A stretch of 64,000 bases of DNA from Sporosarcina sp. FSL K6-1508. Lineage in GTDB: Bacteria > Bacillota > Bacilli > Bacillales_A > Planococcaceae. The notes below the pieces were generated by a model. It was not told where the DNA came from, did no database searches, and saw only the letters and a program-made list of their open reading frames with translations. The stretch covers positions 1,328,501-1,392,500 of the forward strand of contig NZ_JBBOXF010000001.1 in NCBI RefSeq assembly GCF_038007465.1, read 5' to 3'. Shown here piece by piece: positions 9,320 to 18,351 of this stretch. The translations under genes and the position numbers were made by a program. Numbering within the stretch: position 1 is the first letter of the stretch; each line of letters opens with the position of its first letter.

Positions 9320-10591
9320 ATGGAGTTATTAATTGAGCGTGCGGTACTTGTCGGGGTCCATGAGCAAAAGGATCAACATTTTGAATATGCAATGGAAGAA
9401 TTGAGTAACCTGGCAAAGGCTATCGGTGTCGAGGTCATTGGAGAAGTGACGCAAAATATGGAAAAGCGCAATCCCTCAACTTACGTCGGCAAAGGGAAAA
9501 TTGAAGAAATTATAAATTTCTATGAGGAATTAGACGCCAATCTGGTCATTTTTAATGATGAACTTTCACCTTCTCAAATTCGCAACCTTGAGCGAGAACT
9601 GAATTGTAAAGTGATAGATCGAACAATGCTGATTCTTGATATTTTTGTACGACGCGCAAGAACAAGCGAGTCCCGAATGCAAGTTGAACTTGCCCAATTA
9701 CAATACATGCTTCCAAGGTTGGTTGGCTTGCGTGCATCTCTTGGCAGACAGGGCGGTGGAACAGGGGGCGGTCTACAAAACAAAGGGGCCGGTGAAACGA
9801 AACTTGAGCTCGATCGCAGGAAAATCGAAGATCAGATTGCGAAACTTCGCCGGGATCTTGACCATGTGAAAGATCAGCGTGACACACAGCGGAAACAACG
9901 AAAGAAAAGTGGTACCCCTGTTGTCTCGATTGTCGGCTATACGAATGCAGGAAAGTCCACCCTTATGAATAAATTGCTGTTGAAAATGGACGTGGACAAT
10001 GCGAAGCAAGTATATGAGGAAGATATGTTGTTTGCGACACTCGACACATCTATTCGAAAAGTGAAGCTAGAGGATAATAAAGAATTCATTTTAACAGATA
10101 CAGTCGGTTTTGTTTCGAAGTTACCCCACCATCTTGTAAAGGCATTCCGTTCAACCTTGGAGGAAGCGCGCGATGCAGATCTCCTGTTGCACGTAGTGGA
10201 TGTGTCGAATTCTGAACACGGCTATATGATGGAAGTGACGAATGAAACTTTGCAAGCTGTCGGCGTAGAGAATGTAACAACTCTCAATATTTACAATAAA
10301 GCGGATCTGGCAGATGTCCCGTACCCTACAGTGAGTGATGACAGTGTTTGGATCTCTGCAAGAGAAGGAAAAGGTCTTGATGAGCTGATTGAATTGATTA
10401 AGAAAAAGATTTTTGAACAATATGTCACATGTAAGCTGCTTATCCCATTTGACCGCGGTGATATCGTGTCCTATTTGAATGGCAAAGCAAATGTGAAGAA
10501 TACAGAGTATGAAGAAGAAGGGACGCTTTTGACGGTAGAAATGGACATTTCGGAGCGAGCGAAACTTGAAGAGTATATCGTAAGCCATTAA
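9320..10591 (+). CDS. hflX: Ribosome-associated GTPase HflX
   Basis: This 423-aa protein has an N-terminal HflX nucleotide-binding domain, the glycine-rich linker GGGTGGGLQNKGAGETKLE, a coiled-coil segment (KLRRDLDHVKDQRDTQRKQRKK) and a G domain. G-domain motifs are G1 GYTNAGKST, G3 DTVGF and G4 NKAD. HflX binds the 50S E-site and splits stalled 70S ribosomes, notably in heat stress. The start is set at ATG 9320 because GGAAGGGG (9305-9312) is optimally spaced. A TTG at 9299 in the same frame lies before that site. Confidence 0.92.
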   Translation: MELLIERAVLVGVHEQKDQHFEYAMEELSNLAKAIGVEVIGEVTQNMEKRNPSTYVGKGKIEEIINFYEELDANLVIFNDELSPSQIRNLERELNCKVIDRTMLILDIFVRRARTSESRMQVELAQLQYMLPRLVGLRASLGRQGGGTGGGLQNKGAGETKLELDRRKIEDQIAKLRRDLDHVKDQRDTQRKQRKKSGTPVVSIVGYTNAGKSTLMNKLLLKMDVDNAKQVYEEDMLFATLDTSIRKVKLEDNKEFILTDTVGFVSKLPHHLVKAFRSTLEEARDADLLLHVVDVSNSEHGYMMEVTNETLQAVGVENVTTLNIYNKADLADVPYPTVSDDSVWISAREGKGLDELIELIKKKIFEQYVTCKLLIPFDRGDIVSYLNGKANVKNTEYEEEGTLLTVEMDISERAKLEEYIVSH

Positions 10592-10599
10592 AAACACAA

Positions 10600-10646
10600 A
10601 AAACAGCACTCCATGACCAGGGAAGTCATGGAGTGCTGTTTTCTCT
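10600..10646. terminator. Bidirectional terminator between hflX and the ABC exporter gene
   Basis: A perfect 18-bp stem (10600-10617 with 10625-10642) has a seven-base loop and A/T tracts on both sides, so it can serve both convergent genes. Confidence 0.9.
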
Positions 10647-10697
10647 ATCTAAGAGAAAGGGGGTGGGATAATTCTAGTATGCCCGCTTATTGAAGGG

Positions 10698-12416
10698 TTA
10701 AACCTCTTTGAATTGATTATTATGCAGCTGGGCAAAAATCCCGCCTTTCTTCACAAGCTCATCGTACGTTCCGTCTTCCGCAATTCCCTTTTCTGTTACC
10801 ACAATAACGCGGTCAGCATCACGGATTGTTGCAAGTCGGTGCGCGATGACAAGTGTCGTACGGTTAGCAGCAAGTTCAGAAAGTGATTGTTGAATGATTC
10901 GTTCCGTCTCTGTATCGAGAGCAGAAGTCGCTTCATCCAGAATAAGTATCGGCGGGTTTTTCAAGAACATACGGGCGATAGCAAGTCGTTGTTTCTGACC
11001 GCCCGATAGTTTCAAACCGCGTTCTCCAATCTGCGTTTCGTAGCCGTAAGGAAGTGAAGCGATGAAGTCTTCAAGATGCGCTTTTTTCGCTGCTGCAATA
11101 ATTTCATCATCTCCTGCATCTAATTTACCATATCCAATATTTTCCTTAATGGTTCCGGTAAATAAAAATACGTCTTGCTGTACAATACCGATTTGCGAAC
11201 GCAAGGAGTGTTGCGTCATATTGCGGATATCGATGCTGTCGATGGATATTGCTCCTTCATTAATATCGTAAAAACGTGGAATGAGCGAGCAAATCGTTGT
11301 TTTCCCGGCGCCGGATGGGCCGACGAATGCGACCGTTTCACCCGCGCGTATGTTCAAATCAATCCCTTTTAGTATCGCTTTGTTGCCGTCATAGTGGAAA
11401 TGGACGTCTTCGAAGACGATATCGCCGTTCAAATGTGTAACGGCCACCGCATCAGAGCGGTCTATAATTTCTGGCTCTTGTTCGATCAATTCACGGAACC
11501 TCCGGAATCCTGCCATTCCTTTTGGATACAGCTCCAATAACGCACTGATTTTATCGACAGGTTTGATGAGTACATTGACAAAAAGAACGAAGGCGACTAG
11601 TTCACCGCTCGACAGTTTGTCGTTGAGGGTGAACCAGGCTCCGACAACGAGCACGATAAGTGTGACAAGCCGGGTCATCATGTACATGCTCGAATGGGTC
11701 CAGGCCATCACTTTGTAGGCGACGAGCTTGGCTATTCTGAAATTCCCGTTATCTATACGGAAACGTGCAATTTCGAAGTCTTCGTTTGTAAACGATTTGA
11801 CGACGCGTGAACCTGACACGGAATCTTCTACGCGTGCATTGACGTCAGCAATTTTACCGTACATGTTTTGCCACGCCGCATTCATTTTGATGTTACAGAA
11901 TGTGACAAGGATAATGAGAAAAGGAACCATAATAATGGCGATCAAAGCGAGTTCCGGATTGATGCTATACATAATAGCGAAAGCACCGATGACCGTCATA
12001 ATTGCGATGAAGATATCCTCCGGTCCGTGATGAGCGAGTTCCCCGATGTCGAACAGGTCATTGGTGATTCGGCTCATAATATGCCCGGTCTTCGTGTTGT
12101 CGAAAAATCGGAATGATTGCCGCTGTACATGGTTGAACAGCTGCTGGCGCATATCGGTTTCGATATTGATGCCAAGCTTGTGACCAAGGTAGCTGACGAT
12201 ATATTGAAGGAACGTACTCAGTAAATAAATGACCAATAATAAAATACTTATCGTCGTGATCTGTCCCCAATTTCCTTTAGGCAGCAAATCATCAATGAAC
12301 CATTGGACCGCGACCGGAAATGCAAGGTCGAGTAACGCTACGAAAATAGCACTTGAAAAGTCAATGATGAACAGTCGCCTATGCGGTTTGTAATATGAAA
12401 AGAATTTTTTTAGCAT
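10698..12416 (-). CDS. ABC exporter half-transporter (YwjA-like)
   Basis: This 572-aa protein has an N-terminal six-helix ABC exporter domain (about 1-310) fused to an ATPase domain. The ATPase carries Walker A GPSGAGKTT, Q-loop VQQDVFLF, signature LSGGQKQR, Walker B ILILDEATSALD and the H-loop AHR. It would work as a homodimer in the cytoplasmic membrane. It resembles MsbA/YwjA-type lipid or drug exporters, but the substrate is not predictable. No clear companion gene is adjacent. The 222-bp gap upstream separates it from a divergent lipoprotein gene. Confidence 0.85.
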   Translation of the reverse strand: MLKKFFSYYKPHRRLFIIDFSSAIFVALLDLAFPVAVQWFIDDLLPKGNWGQITTISILLLVIYLLSTFLQYIVSYLGHKLGINIETDMRQQLFNHVQRQSFRFFDNTKTGHIMSRITNDLFDIGELAHHGPEDIFIAIMTVIGAFAIMYSINPELALIAIIMVPFLIILVTFCNIKMNAAWQNMYGKIADVNARVEDSVSGSRVVKSFTNEDFEIARFRIDNGNFRIAKLVAYKVMAWTHSSMYMMTRLVTLIVLVVGAWFTLNDKLSSGELVAFVLFVNVLIKPVDKISALLELYPKGMAGFRRFRELIEQEPEIIDRSDAVAVTHLNGDIVFEDVHFHYDGNKAILKGIDLNIRAGETVAFVGPSGAGKTTICSLIPRFYDINEGAISIDSIDIRNMTQHSLRSQIGIVQQDVFLFTGTIKENIGYGKLDAGDDEIIAAAKKAHLEDFIASLPYGYETQIGERGLKLSGGQKQRLAIARMFLKNPPILILDEATSALDTETERIIQQSLSELAANRTTLVIAHRLATIRDADRVIVVTEKGIAEDGTYDELVKKGGIFAQLHNNQFKEV

Positions 12417-12638
12417 ATCATTTTAATCCCCTTTAGTCTGATAATTGCTAGTATAGCGGAAAAAGAGACAGAAGACGATGATTAATTTCAGAAACCGAAA
12501 TAATAGACATATAGGTCAATAGATACAAATTGAAACTTAAGTATTATTATTCAATTACTTTAAAACATGGAACCCTTTCCGTTTTGAGTCGTAAGAGTAA
12601 ATGTAGATAAAATTAGCAACTGGAAGGAAGCGAATGTA

Positions 12639-13517
12639 ATGAAGAATTGGATGAAGGGTATTGCAACTGGAATACTTGTCCTTGGACTTGGTGCATGCGG
12701 TACGACTGCGGAGCCGAAAACAGATCCTGACACGGGCAAGAAGGTAGAAGTCCAGAATAAGAGCAAAATGACAGCGCAGGAAGTTTATGAGAAGGCGATG
12801 GCAGTTTCGGAAGAGCAAAAGAGCATGCATGCAAAAATGGATATCGATCAGCTGATTAAAGTGCCAAGCCAAGAGTTTGAAATGAATAGTAAGATAAAAA
12901 TGGACATGGATATGGTGATGGAACCACTTTCAATGTATCAGAAGATGAATATGGACATGGGTGAGCAAGGGAAGATGGACATGGAAATCTATATGACAGA
13001 TGCAGGCTTCTTCCTGAATGAATCGGAGTCTGGCGAATGGATTAAGCTGCCGAATGAAATGTACGAGGAAATGAGTGACCAACTGGCCGGGGGAGCGGAT
13101 CCGACACTCGACATGAACATGTTCAAAGATTTTGCAGATGACTTCAAGTTCGAGCAAACAGATGATGCTTACATCCTTACATTATCCGCAGCAGGCGATA
13201 AATTCAGTCAGTTGTTCAAAAAAGTTGCTACTGAAAACATGCCTGCGGGTATGGAAATGAATGAAGAACAGGCGGAAGTGATGGAAAACATGGAAGTGAA
13301 GTCACTTGACTATGAAATCTTCATCGACAAAAAGACTTTCTACACAAATGCGTTCAATATGAAGATGGACATGACAATGAAAGTAGAAGGAGAAGAAATG
13401 CATATCAATCAGAAAGTAAAGGCGGACATCAGTAAAATTAACGAAATCGACAAAATTAAAGTTCCACAAGAAATACTAGATAACGCTGACGATATCAATG
13501 AATCGATGGGACAGTGA
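12639..13517 (+). CDS. Methionine-rich lipoprotein (DUF6612/LppX-like)
   Basis: This 292-aa protein has a lipoprotein signal (hydrophobic ILVLGLGAC, cleavage before Cys ~20) and so is lipid-anchored outside the membrane. Residues 45-280 form a single domain with MTAQEVYEKAMAVSEEQKSMHAKM and long beta-type stretches, as in Firmicute DUF6612 lipoproteins. It is strikingly rich in Met and Asp (for example KMDMDMVMEPLSMYQKMNMD), though no canonical metal motif is evident. GGAAGGA before the ATG fits as the RBS. A terminator and then a 21-bp repeat array follow. Function unknown. Confidence 0.75.
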   Translation: MKNWMKGIATGILVLGLGACGTTAEPKTDPDTGKKVEVQNKSKMTAQEVYEKAMAVSEEQKSMHAKMDIDQLIKVPSQEFEMNSKIKMDMDMVMEPLSMYQKMNMDMGEQGKMDMEIYMTDAGFFLNESESGEWIKLPNEMYEEMSDQLAGGADPTLDMNMFKDFADDFKFEQTDDAYILTLSAAGDKFSQLFKKVATENMPAGMEMNEEQAEVMENMEVKSLDYEIFIDKKTFYTNAFNMKMDMTMKVEGEEMHINQKVKADISKINEIDKIKVPQEILDNADDINESMGQ

Positions 13518-13524
13518 AACAATG

Positions 13525-13556
13525 GGCGCCGGGTATCCAATCCGGCGTCTTTTTTA
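13525..13556 (+). terminator. Terminator after the lipoprotein gene
   Basis: CGCCGG (13527-13532) pairs with CCGGCG (13542-13547), followed by a run of T. The repeat array begins about 25 bases further on. Confidence 0.8.
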
Positions 13557-13580
13557 TTGTTGCAACACGAAAAAAAGGAA

Positions 13581-13779
13581 ATCTATCATAATAATTGCTA
13601 GACCAATTATAAACTCAGACCGACCGATCATAAAACTGGGACGACCAATCATAACAACTGCCAGACTGATCATAAAACTGGGACGACCAATCATATCAGC
13701 CGCCAGACCGATCATAAACCTAAGACAACCAATCATATCAACCACCGGACCGATCATAAATCACCACGACCCATTATAA
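13581..13779. repeat. Imperfect 21-bp tandem repeat array (9 units, alternating as 42-bp pairs)
   Basis: Successive units of 21 bases share the core ACC(G/A)ATCATA. Two unit types alternate: one with GATCATAAA, the other with AATCATATCA or AATCATAACA. Because 21 is a multiple of three, open frames cross it on both strands, but no ribosome binding site or known protein is seen. Related arrays are at 44299-44340 (single inverted unit) and 46829-47340. Confidence 0.85.
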
Positions 13780-13825
13780 GAAAAGCAGGTCGTCAAGGGT
13801 GCTCCACTTTTTCTTGTATTCTCAC

Positions 13826-13910
13826 TGATAATGATTTTCAGTTATTCATTGACAGCTATTTCTAGCATGCTATAATTGAATTTGCAGCTAATTGATAATT
13901 GTTTTCATTA
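13826..13910 (+). promoter_or_regulatory. Promoter and Fur-box control region of yclNOPQ
   Basis: A sigma-A promoter is visible as TTGACA (13849-13854), 16 bases, TATAAT (13871-13876). Two sequences resembling the Fur box GATAATGATTATCATTATC flank it: TGATAATGATTTTCAGTTA (13826-13844), just before the -35, and TGATAATTGTTTTCATTA (13893-13910), near or after the transcription start. Iron repression is inferred. Confidence 0.8.
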
Positions 13911-13954
13911 ATGGATTCTCAATTGGTTGTAAATAATCGATATCGGGGATACCC

Positions 13955-14905
13955 ATGAAGATACGTTACTTGATCATCGCACTCATCAGTCTTTCATTCC
14001 TATCGCTATTTGTTGGAGTGAGCCATATTACGCCAATGGGTCTGCTAGATTTTAAATCGGAAGAAACCGAAATTTTCCTAATCAGCCGTCTGCCACGACT
14101 CGTCGCCATTCTCCTTGCAGGAGCCGGAATGAGTATTGCAGGTCTTATTATGCAACAGCTGAGCCGAAACAAATTCGTTTCACCGACGACAGCAGGAACT
14201 TTGGATGCTACACGGCTTGGGATTCTTGTCTCAATGCTGTTTTTCACAAACGCATCCACGATTGAAAAGATGATTGTCGCATTTGTATTCGCGCTTGCCG
14301 GCACGCTACTGTTTATGCAAATCCTTGACCGCATAAAATTCAAGGATGCGATCTTCATCCCACTCGTCGGGCTTATGTTCGGTAATATTTTGTCTTCAAT
14401 TACGACGTTCTTCGCTTATAAAGCGAACGTCATCCAAAATATGTCGGCATGGCTACAAGGTGATTTTTCGATGATAATGAAAGGACGTTATGAACTTCTA
14501 TACATAAGCATTCCCGTGCTGATTATCACTTATTTGTACGCAAACCGGTTTACGGTTGCGGGGATGGGTGAGGATTTTTCGAAAAATCTCGGGCTTGCTT
14601 ATAGGCGGATCGTCAATATCGGGCTTATCCTTGTTGCGCTTATAACAACCACCGTCGTCTTGACGGTCGGAATGATACCTTTCCTTGGATTGATCATTCC
14701 GAATATCGTTTCCATTTTTAAAGGGGATCATTTACAGAAGACATTGCCACATACGGCACTGCTCGGTGCGATATTCCTGCTTATCTGTGATATTTTAGGC
14801 AGAGTACTTATCTATCCTTATGAGATTTCAATCAGTTTGATGGTAGGCGTTATCGGCAGTGGAATCTTCCTCTACTTATTGTTTAGGAGGAAGGCCTATG
14901 CGTAA
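13955..14905 (+). CDS. yclN: Petrobactin-type ferric siderophore ABC permease YclN
   Basis: This 316-aa FecCD-family permease has about nine membrane helices. RLPRLVAILLAGAGMSIAGLIMQ is the hallmark coupling region, and IPFLGLIIPNIVSIFKG is the conserved ABC-contact loop. It matches B. subtilis YclN in length and gene order, where YclNOPQ imports Fe-petrobactin. It would form a heterodimer with YclO and be driven by YclP. The operon is preceded by a Fur-type control region. Its stop overlaps the yclO start by eight bases, indicating translational coupling. Confidence 0.88.
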   Translation: MKIRYLIIALISLSFLSLFVGVSHITPMGLLDFKSEETEIFLISRLPRLVAILLAGAGMSIAGLIMQQLSRNKFVSPTTAGTLDATRLGILVSMLFFTNASTIEKMIVAFVFALAGTLLFMQILDRIKFKDAIFIPLVGLMFGNILSSITTFFAYKANVIQNMSAWLQGDFSMIMKGRYELLYISIPVLIITYLYANRFTVAGMGEDFSKNLGLAYRRIVNIGLILVALITTTVVLTVGMIPFLGLIIPNIVSIFKGDHLQKTLPHTALLGAIFLLICDILGRVLIYPYEISISLMVGVIGSGIFLYLLFRRKAYA

Positions 14906-15848
14906 CTCAACGAAACTTATCATTTTCTCTGCTTTGGCCGCCGTCTTCTGTGCTTTGTATCTTTTCCAAGGATTAAATGGAAGTTTCGACTATGCGTTAC
15001 CGCGCAGGGCCATCAAAGTATTGGCGATGGTCATTACAGGAGTAGCAATCGCATATTCAACTGTCATCTTCCAAACAATCACACATAACCGCATTTTGAC
15101 ACCGAGCATTATGGGGCTGGACTCATTATACTTATTGTTGCAGACCGCCATTATTTTTTTCCTCGGTTCAGGGCATATGGCTATCGTTAATAAACATGTG
15201 AATTTCATATTATCTGTCTCAGCAATGGTTATATTCGCGCTTCTCCTCTACCGCTTTTTATTCCGAGGAGGCAAACAGCCAATTTACTTTTTGTTGCTTG
15301 TTGGAATCATTGTTGGAACATTTTTTGGAAGCATTTCGACGTTTCTGCAAGTGCTCATTGATCCCAATGAATTCATGATGGTACAAGATAAGATGTTTGC
15401 AAGCTTCAACAACGTCAGTGGAGAACTCGTCTGGTGGGCACTTGGTATCGTCGCCGTCAGTTTCATCGTCGGCTGGAAATATTTCAACGATCTTGACGTG
15501 CTATCGCTTGGCAGAGATACTGCCATTAACCTAGGCGTTTCTTATGATAAAGTCGTCAAGACAATGCTGGTTCTATCAGCGGTTTTGATTGCCGTCTCGA
15601 CTGCATTAGTGGGGCCAATCACGTTTTTCGGATTGATCGTTGCAAATTTATCCTATCAGTTTTTCAAAACTTATAAGCACAGCGTTCTAATTGCTGGCGC
15701 GTCTATTATGAGTATTATCGCCCTTGTTGGTGGACAATGGGTCGTCGAGCGTGTCTTTACGTTTTCGACTACACTCAGCGTCATTATTAACTTCATTGGC
15801 GGCGTCTACTTCATCTACTTACTATTAAAGGAGAGTCGATCTACATGA
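14898..15848 (+). CDS. yclO: Petrobactin-type ferric siderophore ABC permease YclO
   Basis: This 316-aa second FecCD permease has MVITGVAIAYSTVIFQTIT as the FecCD signature and ALVGPITFFGLIVANLSYQF as the ATPase contact region. AGGAGG (14885-14890) selects ATG 14898. An in-frame ATG at 14859 lies within yclN and has no such site. It overlaps yclN (8 bases) and yclP (ATGA, 4 bases), so the permease pair and ATPase are translationally coupled. Role as in B. subtilis YclO. Confidence 0.88.
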   Translation: MRNSTKLIIFSALAAVFCALYLFQGLNGSFDYALPRRAIKVLAMVITGVAIAYSTVIFQTITHNRILTPSIMGLDSLYLLLQTAIIFFLGSGHMAIVNKHVNFILSVSAMVIFALLLYRFLFRGGKQPIYFLLLVGIIVGTFFGSISTFLQVLIDPNEFMMVQDKMFASFNNVSGELVWWALGIVAVSFIVGWKYFNDLDVLSLGRDTAINLGVSYDKVVKTMLVLSAVLIAVSTALVGPITFFGLIVANLSYQFFKTYKHSVLIAGASIMSIIALVGGQWVVERVFTFSTTLSVIINFIGGVYFIYLLLKESRST

Positions 15849-16606
15849 TCCAAGTCCGTGAACTGTCGAAGTTTTATGGTAAAAAAGCGGTCGTTGAAAA
15901 GGTGAACGTGAATATTCACCGTGGTAAGATCACATCTTTCATCGGTCCAAATGGTGCGGGTAAATCGACGCTCCTGTCAATGGTAAGCCGTCTGCTGGAT
16001 GCAGATACGGGTGAAGTGCTCGTCGATAACGACAATGTGAAACGAATGAAGTCAAATGAGTTTTCAAAAAGGGTTTCCATATTGAAACAATCGAACTTCA
16101 TGAACGTCCGTCTGACAATCCGTGAACTTGTGTCATTTGGCCGCTTCCCGCATTCCCGAGGAAGACTGACTGCAGAAGATTTACGGCTTGTCGAGCAGGC
16201 AATGGATTATATGGGTTTAATGGATATGCAAAATGATTATCTGGATGAACTATCGGGTGGACAGCGCCAGCGTGCATTTATTGCGATGGTTATCGCACAG
16301 GACACGGATTATATTTTGCTGGACGAACCACTCAATAGTCTAGATATGAAGCATTCCGTTCAAATCATGAAAATATTGAGAAGACTCGTTGATGATCTTG
16401 GCAAAACAGTTGTCATCGTTCTGCATGACATTAACTTTGCATCCGTCTATTCAGACCGGATTGTTGCATTAAAAGAAGGTCGTGTTGTCAAAGATGGCCC
16501 GACCAATGAAATTATTACTTCCGATTCGTTAAAAGATATCTATGATATGGATATCCCAATTAAACAAATGGCTAATTGCCGAATATGTGTCTACTTCAAT
16601 TCATAA
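15845..16606 (+). CDS. yclP: Ferric siderophore ABC ATPase YclP
   Basis: This 253-aa ATPase has Walker A GPNGAGKST, Q-loop ILKQSNF, signature LSGGQRQR, Walker B DYILLDEPLNSLD and H-loop VLHDINFA, in the arrangement of siderophore/B12 importers. It lies between the permease genes and the binding lipoprotein gene and energises their import. Four-base ATGA overlap with yclO. The substrate is inferred from its partner YclQ. Confidence 0.9.
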   Translation: MIQVRELSKFYGKKAVVEKVNVNIHRGKITSFIGPNGAGKSTLLSMVSRLLDADTGEVLVDNDNVKRMKSNEFSKRVSILKQSNFMNVRLTIRELVSFGRFPHSRGRLTAEDLRLVEQAMDYMGLMDMQNDYLDELSGGQRQRAFIAMVIAQDTDYILLDEPLNSLDMKHSVQIMKILRRLVDDLGKTVVIVLHDINFASVYSDRIVALKEGRVVKDGPTNEIITSDSLKDIYDMDIPIKQMANCRICVYFNS

Positions 16607-16663
16607 TCGGGAGAGCGTAAAGCGCTCGATGTTTACACTTACAATACAACTAAAAGGATGGTA

Positions 16664-17641
16664 ATGATGAAGAAAATACTAATGACAGTAATGATGTTCG
16701 CATTAATGGCTGTACTTGTAGCTTGTGGATCGAAAGACGAGGATGCAAAAGACGATACAACAACTGGTGACAAATCAGAGCCAAAAGTTGAAGAAACCGA
16801 ATCAGCAGAACCAATGGTAATTAAGCAGGAACTTGGCGAGACTACAGTTGCGAAAAACCCTGAAAAAGTTGTCGTATTCGATTTTGGTATGCTCGACACG
16901 CTAGATGAGCTTGGTATCGAAGTAGCAGGTGTTCCACAAAAGAATATTCCTTCATACTTGTCGAAATATGAAGATTCGAAATATGTAAACGTTGGCGGTC
17001 TTAAAGAACCTGATTTTGAAGCAATTCATGCAATGAAACCAGATGTTATCTTCATCTCAGGACGTCAATCTGCGATGTACGATGAACTAAGTGAAATTGC
17101 TCCAACAGTCTTTGTAGGCGTAGATTCAACTAACTACATGGAGTCATTCAAAAACAACATGGAAATGGTTGCTGAACTCTTTGGTAAGGAAGATGAAATG
17201 AAAGCAGAACTTGCGGACATTGACGAAAGAATTGCAGCGATTAATGAAAAATCAAGCAAGAGTGATGCAAAATCATTGATCATTCTTGGAAACGAAGGAA
17301 AAGTAAGTGCTTATGGACTGAATTCACGTTTTGGTATTATTCATGACGTATTTGGCTTTAAAGCAGCTGATGAAAAACTTGAAGTGTCGACGCATGGTCA
17401 AAGCATCACATTCGAATATATCCTTGAAACAAACCCAGACATTCTCTTTGTCATAGACCGTGACGCTGCTGTAGGCGGCGATGCAAGTGCAAAAGATTCA
17501 ATTGAAAATGACCTTGTGAAGAAAACAAACGCTTATAAAGACGGTAAAATCATTTACTTAGATCCAGACTATTGGTACCTGTCTGGCGGCGGACTTCAAT
17601 CTGTAAAAGAAATGGTTGAAGAAGTCGAAGCGGTATTGTAA
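16664..17641 (+). CDS. yclQ: Ferric siderophore (petrobactin-type) binding lipoprotein YclQ
   Basis: This ~325-aa lipoprotein has signal MMKKILMTVMMFALMAVLVAC, with the lipobox Cys near residue 21. A class III binding protein fold follows, with VVVFDFGMLDTLDELGIEVAG, KEPDFEAI, RQSAMYDELSEIAPTVF, STHGQSITFEYILE and YLDPDYWYLSGGG. These stretches correspond closely to B. subtilis YclQ, the petrobactin-binding protein. ATG 16664 or 16667 is preferred because AAAAGG (16652-16657) precedes them; the ATG at 16658 overlaps that site. A strong terminator closes the operon. Confidence 0.9.
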   Translation: MMKKILMTVMMFALMAVLVACGSKDEDAKDDTTTGDKSEPKVEETESAEPMVIKQELGETTVAKNPEKVVVFDFGMLDTLDELGIEVAGVPQKNIPSYLSKYEDSKYVNVGGLKEPDFEAIHAMKPDVIFISGRQSAMYDELSEIAPTVFVGVDSTNYMESFKNNMEMVAELFGKEDEMKAELADIDERIAAINEKSSKSDAKSLIILGNEGKVSAYGLNSRFGIIHDVFGFKAADEKLEVSTHGQSITFEYILETNPDILFVIDRDAAVGGDASAKDSIENDLVKKTNAYKDGKIIYLDPDYWYLSGGGLQSVKEMVEEVEAVL

Positions 17642-17648
17642 AACTAGT

Positions 17649-17688
17649 AAAAGAGTGGGTTCACTGAAAAGTGAATCCGCTCTTTTTT
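17649..17688 (+). terminator. Terminator of yclNOPQ
   Basis: AAAGAGTGG..TTCACT (from 17649) pairs with AGTGAA..CCGCTCTTT (to 17684) and runs into TTTTTT. It begins about eight bases after the yclQ stop. Confidence 0.85.
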
Positions 17689-17864
17689 ACTTTATAGGAA
17701 ATTATAAATTTCACATCCGGGATTTATCGCTTAGCGCTTAGAGCTTTGGTTCCTGAGACAGTGGGTATACTGATAGAAAATGGAGAAAAATGTGGTAATA
17801 TGAATGTGCTAGAGTGAAACGGAAATCCGAATTGAAAGGGGGAAAGGTATGGGGTAATTGAAAT

Positions 17865-18193
17865 CAGTTATTGTATTGTGAGAGAGAAACACCAAAATTA
17901 TTACTTTCCGTACCCTATGCTATCAATAGCGTGCTATATAGTAATGGCAACATTGAAGTGACATCGAAGGGGCTTTATTATAGCTCTGTTACAGCGGGTC
18001 ACAATATAAAGGTGCAAGACTTTTTCGTGGCGGAGAAATCACTGCTGCCAATAAAACAACCTTACAAAATAAAGATTCTGTAAACGTAGTTAAGACAGTT
18101 GTCCGAACGGGCGAAAAAGGAACTATCATAATTGGATACGTGCATGCAGGAACAGAATTACATGTCGGGAACTGGTCTTATATTTATAAATAA
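17865..18193 (+). pseudogene. Remnant of a FapA/DUF342-like protein gene (frameshifted, truncated)
   Basis: Two frames together give a beta-helix-like sequence. The first frame (to about 18020) reads GNIEVTSKGLYYSSVTAGHNIKV. The second (from about 18023 to the TAA at 18191-18193) reads FRGGEITAANKTT, then VNVVKTVVRTGEKGTIIIGY and HAGTELHVGNW. The switch lies at a TTTTT run (18021-18025). Such glycine-spaced stretches resemble the repeat part of FapA (DUF342) proteins. No intact start exists, since a stop codon lies just upstream. The rest of the 710-bp gap holds a dispersed-repeat scrap at 17691 and nothing else recognised. Family assignment is moderate. Confidence 0.5.
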
Positions 18194-18351
18194 TAAAATG
18201 GGTGATTATGCCCTTCTGGATGATGAAGCAATGTTGTTGATAGACTAAATCATCTACAGCGATCATAATAGTTTTTTCTTATCATATGTTGCAGTAGGGA
18301 AACTTGTAGCATACAATAATTTTAACTTTGAAATAGAAAGAAGATGTATGT

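Noticed and set aside
13498..13779. 93-aa frame with RPII repeats after the lipoprotein gene
   Set aside because: It begins inside the lipoprotein gene, crosses its terminator and consists mostly of the 21-bp repeat, so it is not considered coding.
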